From: Bacteroidota bacterium
GTDB taxonomy: Bacteria; Bacteroidota; Bacteroidia; Bacteroidales; Prolixibacteraceae
Direction of reading: 5' to 3'
Length of the DNA stretch: 5,922 nucleotides
Assembly: GCA_030691295.1 (NCBI GenBank)
Contig: JAUYEQ010000216.1
Span: 1-5,922, forward strand
Numbering within the stretch: position 1 is the stretch's first letter; every line of letters starts with the position of its first letter. Under the pieces are notes generated by a model that was given only the letters and a program-made list of their open reading frames with translations, had not been told where the DNA came from and did no database searches. The translations under genes and the position numbers were made by a program. This document shows positions 1 through 5,922 of the stretch, piece by piece.

Positions 1-1
1 A

Positions 2-649
2 AAAACGATAGAAGAGCTTGATGGCGCATGGATCAATGCTGATTTTATTGAGCTTTTAAAAAGATTCGATTACGAAGATGCGGGAAAAATAAATCAAAAT
101 GAGCTAAAGGATTATCTGTTTATGGCGATTGCTGACTTTGAGCCAACTGATGCCGCCGCGATTGTTCTCGACTACAAACTTTCTGAAGTTTTAAACGAGG
201 GCCAGATTGTCAATCTTTCGCACGAAATGATGCGGGAAAAAGTTTCGGAGAATTACTCTGATATTTACATTCACAAGGTATTGTTTAGCGTTAATCAACT
301 GCTTTACAAAGCATACAATGGCAAGTTTCCCAATTGCAAAGCCAATATCGTTGAATTCGAGATGAAGGCGGAACAGGACGACGCAACTGAAATAACCAAA
401 GAATTGGTTCTGAAAGCGCTTGGAACAAGTCTTTCAGACAGTAATTTAATCATCCGGTTGTTCAAAGACCCACTTGATGGCAAAGTTGCATTTCCTGAAG
501 CCGAAGGAATTATATGGGATTTGCAAAGCAAAGGAAACTCACAATATTCGATGACAACTTCAGAAAAGTGGCTAACCAAAACTGATTTTGAAAATCTGGA
601 ATATGAATGCGAGGTAGAACCTTTCCCGGACAATTCGGAAGAGGAATAG
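2..649 (+). CDS. Protein of unknown function, 3' part, with EF-hand-like segments
   Basis: The frame is open from the left edge with no upstream stop, so the ATG at 122 is probably internal and the gene starts outside the window; 215 codons are visible before the TAG at 647-649. I do not recognise the family. The visible part is acidic, ends in a Glu-rich tail (SEEE), and shows no signal peptide or membrane segment. Visible residues 23-34 (68-103) resemble an EF-hand loop: Asp at position 1, Glu at 3, Gly at 6, Ile at 8 and Glu at 12, flanked by likely helices (FIELLKRF before, LKDYLF after). A second segment (464-499) has Asp5, Gly6, Val8 and Glu12 but Lys at position 1. Calcium binding is therefore only a possibility. 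It converges on the arabinanase gene and is probably not part of the PUL. The coding call is secure; the function is unknown. Confidence 0.75.
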   Translation, partial: KTIEELDGAWINADFIELLKRFDYEDAGKINQNELKDYLFMAIADFEPTDAAAIVLDYKLSEVLNEGQIVNLSHEMMREKVSENYSDIYIHKVLFSVNQLLYKAYNGKFPNCKANIVEFEMKAEQDDATEITKELVLKALGTSLSDSNLIIRLFKDPLDGKVAFPEAEGIIWDLQSKGNSQYSMTTSEKWLTKTDFENLEYECEVEPFPDNSEEE

Positions 650-659
650 AACGCTGAAT

Positions 660-2264
660 TTAGCGAACCATTTTACCCCATACCGGTTTACCCGTTGATG
701 TAAGGCCGGATAAAATTAAGGTCGCCTTTCGGGGATTACCTTCCCAGTTATAACCGTCGCGAACAATCAATTTCTGATTTCCGATCTGCAACACCTTCTT
801 CTCGCTGTCGAGTGTCCATTGCCCGGTAAAAACACCTGTTGCAGTGCCATTTGTCAGGAGACGAAGTGTAGCCGGTTTTTGGAGTTTTTTATATTGATAT
901 TCCATGACAATCACTTCATAGTTGCCTGCGACAGCGGCAGGATCCAGCGCAAGTTGTGGAACGCCGGCATAACGTTCGGACATTACAACCGGCCACCCGT
1001 CTTCTGTCCAGAAAATTTCACGAACATGCCCCATCATAATGGCATTGGAAACATTTATACCGGGCACTCCTTCCGGCAGTCGCCCCTGCGATGTATAAAA
1101 CCATTGTTTGGTATCCGGATTCTGAAACACTGCGCAATGTGAAATGCCGACCCAGCCGGTATGATTGTTAAAAGCATAAGGATGTGTCAACATGGGCCAG
1201 CACTCGGCGCCATTGGTAATGTTCTGCCCGTCGATTCCAAGGTACGGCCCGGTAATCGTTTTGGAGCGCGCCACGCGGGTGTTGTATGCCACCGAAAGTT
1301 CATCGTAAGCCAGAAACAGATAATAATATTTGGTATCGGGATTGTAAATTATTTCCGGAGCTTCCAATGCCTGCCAGCGGTTATTGCTTACATTTCCCCG
1401 TCCGGCAATTCGCGCACCGTAATCTGCACTGCTTTCCCATTTGTCGGGTTTGCCGGTTGCCGGATTTACCTGAACTGCAGCAATGCCCGAATGCCACGAT
1501 CCATAAATCAACCAGTGTTCGCCTTCAGGAGTAACAATAAAACTTGGGTCGATGGCATTGAATTTAAAATAGCCGTTCCAGTCGTTTCCACCTGAACGGA
1601 TATAATCCACAACCCCATCAGGTTCGGAGCAAACCACCATGCCTTTGTCAACCCACTGATTGGTTGAAAGGTCGTCGGATTCAGCCAAACCAATAAATGC
1701 GCGCTCTGTCCATGATTTATTGGTGTCGGTTCCCACGATCGGATTTGTAATCACCACACTGTAATACAAGCGGTATTTGTTGCCCACTTTCCGGATAGAA
1801 GGCGCCCAAAAACCATAATCAGGATTCTCAATGGGAGGTAAAGCCGGATTCATGCGAGCCCGTTTGTGGTTCAGCGAATCTTTCACCCATGCAGGCACTT
1901 CCTGAAAAGCCATTCCCAAAAACTCCCAGTTCACCAAATCTTTCGACCGCCGGTAAGGATAATGACCATGGCCGTTGTGCGCATTTCCATAAGATGCATC
2001 GGTTTGGTACATGTAGTAATAGTCGCCACACTTTTCAACCGAAGGATCGTGAACATTGGCCAAATTCCATTGCGTCCTGGCTGACCAGGATGCAACGGGG
2101 GAATAATTATCAGCATAAGTTGGGCCGGTAAACGAATCATTCCGCGTATTTACCACTGGCACCACCACCGGATCAACAGGATCGGGTTCATCATTATTTT
2201 CTTTTCCGCAGGAAATTGCCAGAAAAACAATTCCGAAAGCCAGTAGTAAATTTGAATGTTTCAT
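660..2264 (-). CDS. GH43 endo-alpha-1,5-L-arabinanase-like lipoprotein
   Basis: Predicted to hydrolyse internal alpha-1,5-L-arabinofuranosyl links of arabinan at the cell surface. The 534-residue protein starts with a hydrophobic signal ending in a lipobox-like AISC with lipid-modified Cys19. The acidic stretch KENNDEPDP follows, resembling the Bacteroidota lipoprotein surface-export signal. A five-bladed GH43 propeller spans roughly residues 55-435. Its expected catalytic residues are Asp73 (VHDPS, general base), Asp239 (AIDPS, pKa modulator) and Glu301 (LEAPEI, general acid); FWAPS at 152-156 and His376 (ISHCAVF, likely metal-site His) also fit arabinanases. Residues about 440-534 form a beta-rich C-terminal domain like that of Bacillus subtilis Abn2 (GH43_C). 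This architecture suggests GH43 subfamily 4, from memory. It is the last of three same-strand enzyme genes, 86 bases after the GH51 gene. The start is chosen because it gives a complete lipoprotein signal; no Shine-Dalgarno precedes it. Another alpha-L-arabinofuranoside activity is possible but less likely. Confidence 0.9.
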   Translation of the reverse strand: MKHSNLLLAFGIVFLAISCGKENNDEPDPVDPVVVPVVNTRNDSFTGPTYADNYSPVASWSARTQWNLANVHDPSVEKCGDYYYMYQTDASYGNAHNGHGHYPYRRSKDLVNWEFLGMAFQEVPAWVKDSLNHKRARMNPALPPIENPDYGFWAPSIRKVGNKYRLYYSVVITNPIVGTDTNKSWTERAFIGLAESDDLSTNQWVDKGMVVCSEPDGVVDYIRSGGNDWNGYFKFNAIDPSFIVTPEGEHWLIYGSWHSGIAAVQVNPATGKPDKWESSADYGARIAGRGNVSNNRWQALEAPEIIYNPDTKYYYLFLAYDELSVAYNTRVARSKTITGPYLGIDGQNITNGAECWPMLTHPYAFNNHTGWVGISHCAVFQNPDTKQWFYTSQGRLPEGVPGINVSNAIMMGHVREIFWTEDGWPVVMSERYAGVPQLALDPAAVAGNYEVIVMEYQYKKLQKPATLRLLTNGTATGVFTGQWTLDSEKKVLQIGNQKLIVRDGYNWEGNPRKATLILSGLTSTGKPVWGKMVR

Positions 2265-2280
2265 AATTGATTAAGAATTA

Positions 2281-2316
2281 ACTTACCCCACGCCTGCTTG
2301 CGGAAGTGGGGTAAGT
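2281..2316 (-). repeat. Perfect 11-bp inverted repeat between GH51 and GH43 genes
   Basis: ACTTACCCCAC at 2281-2291 is exactly complementary to GTGGGGTAAGT at 2306-2316, with a 14-base spacer. In the minus-strand transcript the hairpin starts 34 bases after the GH51 stop and ends 16 bases before the arabinanase start codon. The sequence after it (TAATTCTTAATC) has no run of U on either strand, so it is not a standard terminator. It could protect or process the message, attenuate transcription, or affect initiation of the lipoprotein gene. It could also be a copy of a dispersed intergenic repeat. The structure is clear in the sequence; the role is inference. Confidence 0.7.
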
Positions 2317-2350
2317 CGGGAAATATACGACAATAAATAGTTCCTGTTAC

Positions 2351-3943
2351 TTATTTTACGATTTTACCTTTTAACATGGTGAATGAATGCGGAGGAAATG
2401 AATAAGTCAGCTTATCGGCAGTTTTCACTTTGATTGCCGGTTTGTTGACTGTTTGTACATTTGTTTTTCCGAAGTCATTTTCCGATTTAATGTCCGGACC
2501 ATTTACTTCAAATACTTCAAAATCGCCGCTAAAGTTTCCTTCCTGCGAAATCAAATCAGTCGTAATTGCTTTGTCCTTGTTGCGGTTGACAACGCAGAGT
2601 ATAACTTCTCCGTTGTTGTAGGTTGCAGAAACATCAAGAAAAGGGACATTTTTCTGCTGTGTGGTCGATTCGCCCAAACCAACAAAAAACTTGTCGGTGT
2701 CGTAAGTTTCGCAATCAACCAAAACATCGAGGGCAGTTCCATGAACATTTTTTGCAAACAACTGCAACGGGTAGTAAATGGTTTGCTTGAACATCCCTTT
2801 CTCGTTGGTGAAAATCGGGGCAATTACATTGACCAATTGTGCCATGTTGGCCATTTTCACAATGTCGGCATTGCGGATAAAAGCATTCAGGAAACCTGAA
2901 ATTACCAGTGCATCTTCCAGATTGTAATGTTCTTCGAGTGCACGTGTTCCGGCCATTGTGTCTTCGCTGCGGGCGCGGTACCAAATGTTGTACTCGTCCC
3001 AGGCGATGTAAATTGGCGGACGGTTTCCACGATCAGCATTTTCCATTTCACGATCGATCAGGCCTTTTACCACACGGGTACGCTCTTCTAAAACCAGTGG
3101 AGTGGAGATGAAATTGTAGTAATTGTTATCCGGATTTCCAACGTACATGTGCAAAGCAATGTAATCGATCACATCGCGCAATTCGTGCAGTATGGTTGCA
3201 TTCCATTCGTTCGGGTCGGCATTGGGCCGGTAGTTCGACGAACCGGCTGCAATCAGTTTGATGTCCGGAGAGGTCAGTTTCATCAGTTTTGCTGCTTCGC
3301 GGGCTTTTTTGCTGTAATCTTCAGCGTTCATGTGCCCCATCTGCCAGAAACCGTCCATTTCGTTGCCCAAACTCCAGTATTTAATGTTGTGTGGTTCGGG
3401 GTAGCCGTTCTTTTTCCGAAGTTCGGCAAAGTACGGACCGCTTTTTACATTGCAGTATTCCACCCACTGTTGGGCCTCTTCGATGGTTCCGGTTCCCATG
3501 TTCACCGAGAAGTAGGGTTCGGTTTGCATTCGTTTGGCGTAGTCCATAAATTCGTCGGTACCAAAACGGTTCGATTCCAGCCGTGCCCATGCCAGTTCCA
3601 TGCGGGCCGGGCGTTGGTCTTTCGGGCCAATTCCATCCTGCCAGTGGTAATTCGATACAAAATTTCCACCCGGATAGCGGGTGATCGACACGTTCAAATC
3701 TTTCACCGCATCGAGCACGTCCAGCCGTATTCCTTTGTCATCGGCCAAAGGCGAACCTTCTTCGTAAATTCCGCCATAAACACAGCGGCCCAGATGTTCC
3801 ACGAAATTTCCGTAGAGATGTTTGTTAACCTCACCAATTTTGCGGTCAATATCAATTTTTATCCGTGCATTTTGCGCTCCGGAAGAAAAAGCCATGCCTG
3901 CAAATGCAAGCAACAGCAGGGGTTTAATAGTACTTTTTATCAT
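2351..3943 (-). CDS. GH51 alpha-L-arabinofuranosidase, secreted
   Basis: Releases terminal L-arabinofuranose from arabinan or arabino-oligosaccharides by the retaining mechanism of clan GH-A. The 530-residue protein has a type-I signal peptide with likely cleavage after Ala23 (SGA/QN), which places it in the periplasm or outside the cell. Mature residues from about 27 form the family N-terminal strand and a (beta/alpha)8 barrel, with hallmark segments GNFVEHLGRCVYGGI (45-59) and TRYPGGNFVSNYHW (88-101). Glu195 (SLGNEMDG) is the expected acid/base and Glu317 (AWDEYN) the nucleophile. Their 122-residue separation is close to the 119 of Geobacillus AbfA (E175/E294, from memory). The C-terminal part to about 520 is the usual beta-sandwich, ending in PPHSFTMLKGK. 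Length is normal and no extra module is present. The gene lies 75 bases after the GH43 gene and 86 bases before the lipoprotein gene, so co-transcription is likely. The A/T-rich leader lacks a Shine-Dalgarno. Xylan side-chain arabinose is an alternative substrate, but the neighbours favour arabinan. Confidence 0.95.
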   Translation of the reverse strand: MIKSTIKPLLLLAFAGMAFSSGAQNARIKIDIDRKIGEVNKHLYGNFVEHLGRCVYGGIYEEGSPLADDKGIRLDVLDAVKDLNVSITRYPGGNFVSNYHWQDGIGPKDQRPARMELAWARLESNRFGTDEFMDYAKRMQTEPYFSVNMGTGTIEEAQQWVEYCNVKSGPYFAELRKKNGYPEPHNIKYWSLGNEMDGFWQMGHMNAEDYSKKAREAAKLMKLTSPDIKLIAAGSSNYRPNADPNEWNATILHELRDVIDYIALHMYVGNPDNNYYNFISTPLVLEERTRVVKGLIDREMENADRGNRPPIYIAWDEYNIWYRARSEDTMAGTRALEEHYNLEDALVISGFLNAFIRNADIVKMANMAQLVNVIAPIFTNEKGMFKQTIYYPLQLFAKNVHGTALDVLVDCETYDTDKFFVGLGESTTQQKNVPFLDVSATYNNGEVILCVVNRNKDKAITTDLISQEGNFSGDFEVFEVNGPDIKSENDFGKTNVQTVNKPAIKVKTADKLTYSFPPHSFTMLKGKIVK

Positions 3944-3972
3944 GTGTATTTATTTATTTTTATTAAATATGT

Positions 3973-3993
3973 CCGTTCGCTAAAGCGGAACGG
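3973..3993 (-). repeat. Imperfect hairpin in the GH43-GH51 spacer
   Basis: CCGTTCGC (3973-3980) pairs with GCGGAACGG (3985-3993) around a TAAA loop, giving an 8-bp stem with one bulged G. It begins 25 bases after the stop of the upstream GH43 gene and ends 29 bases before the GH51 start codon. The downstream minus-strand sequence is mixed A/T (ACATATTTAATAAAAA) rather than a U-run, so termination would be weak at best. A role in intercistronic RNA processing or stability is plausible but unproven. Confidence 0.5.
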
Positions 3994-4018
3994 CAAAGGA
4001 TAGTGCCTTGATCAAGAT

Positions 4019-5035
4019 TTACTCCACTTTCGGCCATCCATCTTTGTCCCATCCTAATTTCCGGATGTTCAGTTTTGGCTTTCCTGTATCTTTTGAATCG
4101 TAGCCATGAAATACAAGGTAGTCGGTTCCGTCGAAGCTGACAACAGCATTGTGTCCTACTCCATGCCAGTTTTCGTCACCTTCAAGCAGAATTGTTCCTC
4201 CACCTGTTGCCATTGGCTTTCCGGAGCGGTCAATATATGATCCGGTCAGTTTTTTGGAACGTCCGACAATCATTTTGTAAGTGCTGTTCACCCCTTTGCA
4301 GCAATAGTCGATGGAAGCAAACAAATAATAGTATTTTCCTTTTTTGAAGATAAATGGCGCTTCGATAGCATTGCCTCCAGCATCCACCGGATTGTTATCA
4401 ACTGACGGAGGATTTGGCTCATTCGAACTGGCTTTGCGCGAAGCAATGGTTGGAATATTACTGATGTCTTCTGCAACACTTTTTGCGTCAGGCGATAGTT
4501 TTACCATTTTAAGCCCGTCCCAGAACGAACCAAATGTCAAATATGGAGTTCCGTTTTTATCGACAATTAAATTGGGGTCAATCGCATTCCAGTTTGTTTC
4601 TCCGGGTATTGACTGAATGACTTTTCCGTGATCGACCCATTTGAATTCAGGATTGGCCGGATCGAGTGTTTTGTTGGTTGCCAAACCAATGCACGATGTG
4701 TTTTTCCCGAAAGCTGAAACTGAATAATACAGGTAGTATTCGCCATTAAAAAATGCAATATCCGGAGCCCATATGTGGCCCTTAAAAGATGGGATGTCAT
4801 CAACTGCCCATTGAGGCGCTTTTTCAAAAACAGGCTTTTCTTTCTTCCAGTTTTTCATGTCGGGCGACGACCAGACGCTGATTCCCATTCCGGTGCTGAA
4901 AAGATAATACGCAGCGTTTTGACGGATCATTACCGGATCGTGCACGATGATGTTCTGTGCTGTGAGAGATTTAACACAGAGCAAAGTAACAAGCACCAAT
5001 ATCCATGAAAAATTTGAAACTTTTAATATTCTCAT
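4019..5035 (-). CDS. GH43 endo-alpha-1,5-L-arabinanase, compact secreted type
   Basis: Predicted to cleave alpha-1,5-linked arabinan backbones or oligosaccharides with inversion. The 338-residue protein has a type-I signal peptide with likely cleavage after Ala26 (LTA/QN), followed almost at once by a single five-bladed propeller and no added domain. Catalytic residues are Asp33 (VHDPV, base), Asp153 (AIDPN, modulator) and Glu225 (IEAPFI, acid); HIWAPD (87-92) and His295 (VGHNAVV) also match arabinanases. The Asp33-Asp153 gap of 120 residues equals that of Cellvibrio Arb43A (D38/D158) and Geobacillus AbnB (D27/D147), from memory. YCCKGVNSTY at 244-253 is a typical signature of this group, which suggests GH43 subfamily 5. 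The segment before Glu225 (about 199-221) is long and rich in Asn, Pro and Ser. The gene is first after the SusD terminator, so it should have its own promoter or depend on read-through. The start codon gives a complete signal peptide; no Shine-Dalgarno is visible. Confidence 0.93.
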   Translation of the reverse strand: MRILKVSNFSWILVLVTLLCVKSLTAQNIIVHDPVMIRQNAAYYLFSTGMGISVWSSPDMKNWKKEKPVFEKAPQWAVDDIPSFKGHIWAPDIAFFNGEYYLYYSVSAFGKNTSCIGLATNKTLDPANPEFKWVDHGKVIQSIPGETNWNAIDPNLIVDKNGTPYLTFGSFWDGLKMVKLSPDAKSVAEDISNIPTIASRKASSNEPNPPSVDNNPVDAGGNAIEAPFIFKKGKYYYLFASIDYCCKGVNSTYKMIVGRSKKLTGSYIDRSGKPMATGGGTILLEGDENWHGVGHNAVVSFDGTDYLVFHGYDSKDTGKPKLNIRKLGWDKDGWPKVE

Positions 5036-5111
5036 AGTTTACAAAATTTCTGTTCTAATTATTTTTTCCTTCCCCTAAATTGAAACTCCCTGTCTAATTT
5101 TTTTTTTGTTG
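5036..5111 (-). other. Leader of the enzyme genes, with an A10 tract and no clear promoter match
   Basis: These 76 bases between the terminator and the GH43 start must hold any promoter for the enzyme genes, unless they are reached by read-through. On the minus strand the stretch opens with ten consecutive A (5107-5098) and is A/T-rich throughout, with one purine cluster (AGGGGAAGG). I found no good match to the Bacteroidota -33 TTG / -7 TAnnTTTG promoter. The closest, AAATTTTG, ends only 6 bases from the ATG, too near for a normal transcription start. Confidence 0.3.
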
Positions 5112-5158
5112 AAAAAACTTCCTTATCAATACGCAAAAAGACACGTCGATAAGGAAGT
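5112..5158 (-). terminator. Rho-independent terminator after the SusD-like gene
   Basis: In the minus-strand transcript ACTTCCTTATC (5158-5148) pairs perfectly over 11 bp with GATAAGGAAGT (5127-5117). A run of T immediately follows (5117-5112, the first T being the last stem base). The 20-base loop can form three more pairs, ACG with CGT. The hairpin begins 13 bases after the SusD stop codon. The plus strand has no T-run on the matching side, so termination is one-directional. The stem is low in G+C, so some read-through into the enzyme genes is conceivable. Confidence 0.8.
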
Positions 5159-5171
5159 CTCACATTTATTT

Positions 5172-5922
5172 CTACTCTACAACAGGACGAACAGTCCATT
5201 TCGCTGTGAAAGCAGGTCCATTATCTTCATTCTTGTTTGCCGAGTTACCTACAAGGTTAGGGTTGGCATTAAGAGTTGATTGATATATTGGGAAATATTC
5301 ATGTCCCTTATAGTAGTATTGGAACGATGAAGCGCTGGCGGTTTCGGCGGTAAGCTCATCTGTTGAGGCTTTGCCATCGAGTTTATAATAACCATGTTTA
5401 ACCAACTGATTCAGACGACCTGCATCATAGAAGAATCCCCAGCGTAGTAAGTCGATACCACGTCCGTTTTCGCAACCAAATTCTTTAGGACGTTCAACGT
5501 TTGCTATTTGTTCGAAAAGAGCATCAGCAGACGGGAAGTCAGATACTTTAAGATCTTTAAGAGCAACGCGTCGACGTACGATGTTAATGTAATCGATAGC
5601 AGTTTGGGTTGGGCCATTGATTTCATTTTCGCATTCGGCTGCACGTAGTAAAACATCGCTATAACGCATGAGGCGTAGGTTGACTCCACAATGCAATCCG
5701 TTGGTAATAGAACTGTAGATGTTGTTTCTTGCATTGGTAAACTTAGCTATTGATATTCCACCCTGGGCATTGTTCGATAGAGGAGTTGTGGTTCTTTCTT
5801 TTTGATAAACAGTGTTGCTGCGAGGATCTCCATTGGGATATGCCGCAGTTTTCAGGTTGGTATAGCTGCTGTATTCATTTTCGAATGTAACCAGTGTCCA
5901 GTACAAACGAGGATCGAGACGA
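5172..5922 (-). CDS. SusD/RagB-family glycan-binding lipoprotein, C-terminal part
   Basis: SusD-like proteins sit on the outer membrane as a lid over a SusC TonB-dependent transporter and help capture oligosaccharides for import. Only the last 249 codons are visible. The frame is open to the window edge (reading RLDPRLYWT), so the N-terminal signal and lipobox are outside and no start can be assigned; the TTG at 5906 is internal. Family marks are DPRLYWT at the edge and MRYSDVLLRAAE (5634-5669), which matches the conserved MRYADVLLMYAEA-type helix. ERPKEF plus GRGIDLLRWG follows in the middle, and the closing FPIYQSTLNANPNL (5253-5294) fits the family's P-I-P-x-S-E...NPNL ending. The protein ends at a TAG (5174-5172) and is followed by a terminator. 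A SusC gene is expected upstream, beyond the right edge. The substrate cannot be read from this part; arabinan is inferred from the neighbouring enzymes. Confidence 0.95.
   Translation of the reverse strand, partial: RLDPRLYWTLVTFENEYSSYTNLKTAAYPNGDPRSNTVYQKERTTTPLSNNAQGGISIAKFTNARNNIYSSITNGLHCGVNLRLMRYSDVLLRAAECENEINGPTQTAIDYINIVRRRVALKDLKVSDFPSADALFEQIANVERPKEFGCENGRGIDLLRWGFFYDAGRLNQLVKHGYYKLDGKASTDELTAETASASSFQYYYKGHEYFPIYQSTLNANPNLVGNSANKNEDNGPAFTAKWTVRPVVE

Noticed and set aside
621..645. Weak hairpin near the end of the left-edge gene as a shared terminator for the convergent genes
   Set aside because: Only about five pairs with a bulge can form (TTCCCG with CGGAA), it lies within coding sequence, and there is no T-run.
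819..1595. Plus-strand open frames opposite the GH43 lipoprotein gene
   Set aside because: They overlap a GH43 gene with intact catalytic motifs, have no recognisable domain, and overlap each other in different frames.
2281..2316. Reading the intergenic inverted repeat as a Rho-independent terminator
   Set aside because: Neither strand has a T-run after the stem; on the minus strand it is followed by mixed TAATTCTTAATC.
3149..4003. Long plus-strand open frame (284 codons) antisense to the GH51 gene
   Set aside because: It lies almost wholly opposite a textbook GH51 gene. Its translation shows no family resemblance and is Phe/His/Val-rich, as expected from the reverse complement of real codons. 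It is a shadow frame.
5036..5050. AAATTTTG near the GH43 start as a Bacteroidota -7 promoter element
   Set aside because: It lacks the leading TA, has no clear TTG at the -33 position, and lies too near the start codon for a usable leader.
5904..5906. TTG at 5906 as the start of the SusD-like gene
   Set aside because: The frame stays open to the window edge and the upstream residues (DPR before LYWT) are part of a conserved SusD segment, so this codon is internal.

Overview
The window looks like a fragment of a polysaccharide utilisation locus (PUL) from a member of the Bacteroidota, most likely aimed at arabinan, the alpha-1,5-L-arabinofuranose side chain of pectin. Four things support the phylum: a SusD/RagB-family outer-membrane lipoprotein at the right edge, SusD-adjacent glycoside hydrolases, a lipoprotein with an acidic stretch just after the lipid-modified cysteine, and start codons preceded by A/T-rich leaders without Shine-Dalgarno sequences. 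I cannot name the genus.

Layout, read along the minus strand from right to left. (1) 5922-5172 is the C-terminal part of a SusD-like glycan-binding protein whose N-terminus, and presumably its SusC partner, lie beyond the right edge. (2) 5158-5112 is a convincing Rho-independent terminator. (3) 5035-4019 is a secreted GH43 endo-arabinanase of the compact type (AbnA/Arb43A-like). (4) 3943-2351 is a secreted GH51 alpha-L-arabinofuranosidase. (5) 2264-660 is a larger GH43 arabinanase-like lipoprotein with an extra C-terminal domain. (6) On the plus strand, an unrelated gene of unknown function runs in from the left edge and ends at 649, only 10 bases from the end of the last PUL gene.

The enzymes fit together as a pathway (inference from family and localisation signals). 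The GH43 lipoprotein would cut arabinan at the cell surface. The SusD-like protein with its off-window SusC would capture and import the oligosaccharides. The GH43 with a type-I signal peptide would shorten them in the periplasm, and the GH51 enzyme would release L-arabinose. All three enzymes keep their expected catalytic carboxylates.

All three spacers among the minus-strand genes contain an inverted repeat. The first is a terminator; the other two (3973-3993 and 2281-2316) lack a U-tract and are better read as mRNA processing, stabilising or attenuating structures. No IS element, CRISPR array, tRNA, rRNA or phage feature was seen, and no regulator (such as a hybrid two-component system) or SusC falls in the window. 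I do not see an undescribed system here. The least explained item is the left-edge protein, which carries two EF-hand-like segments.
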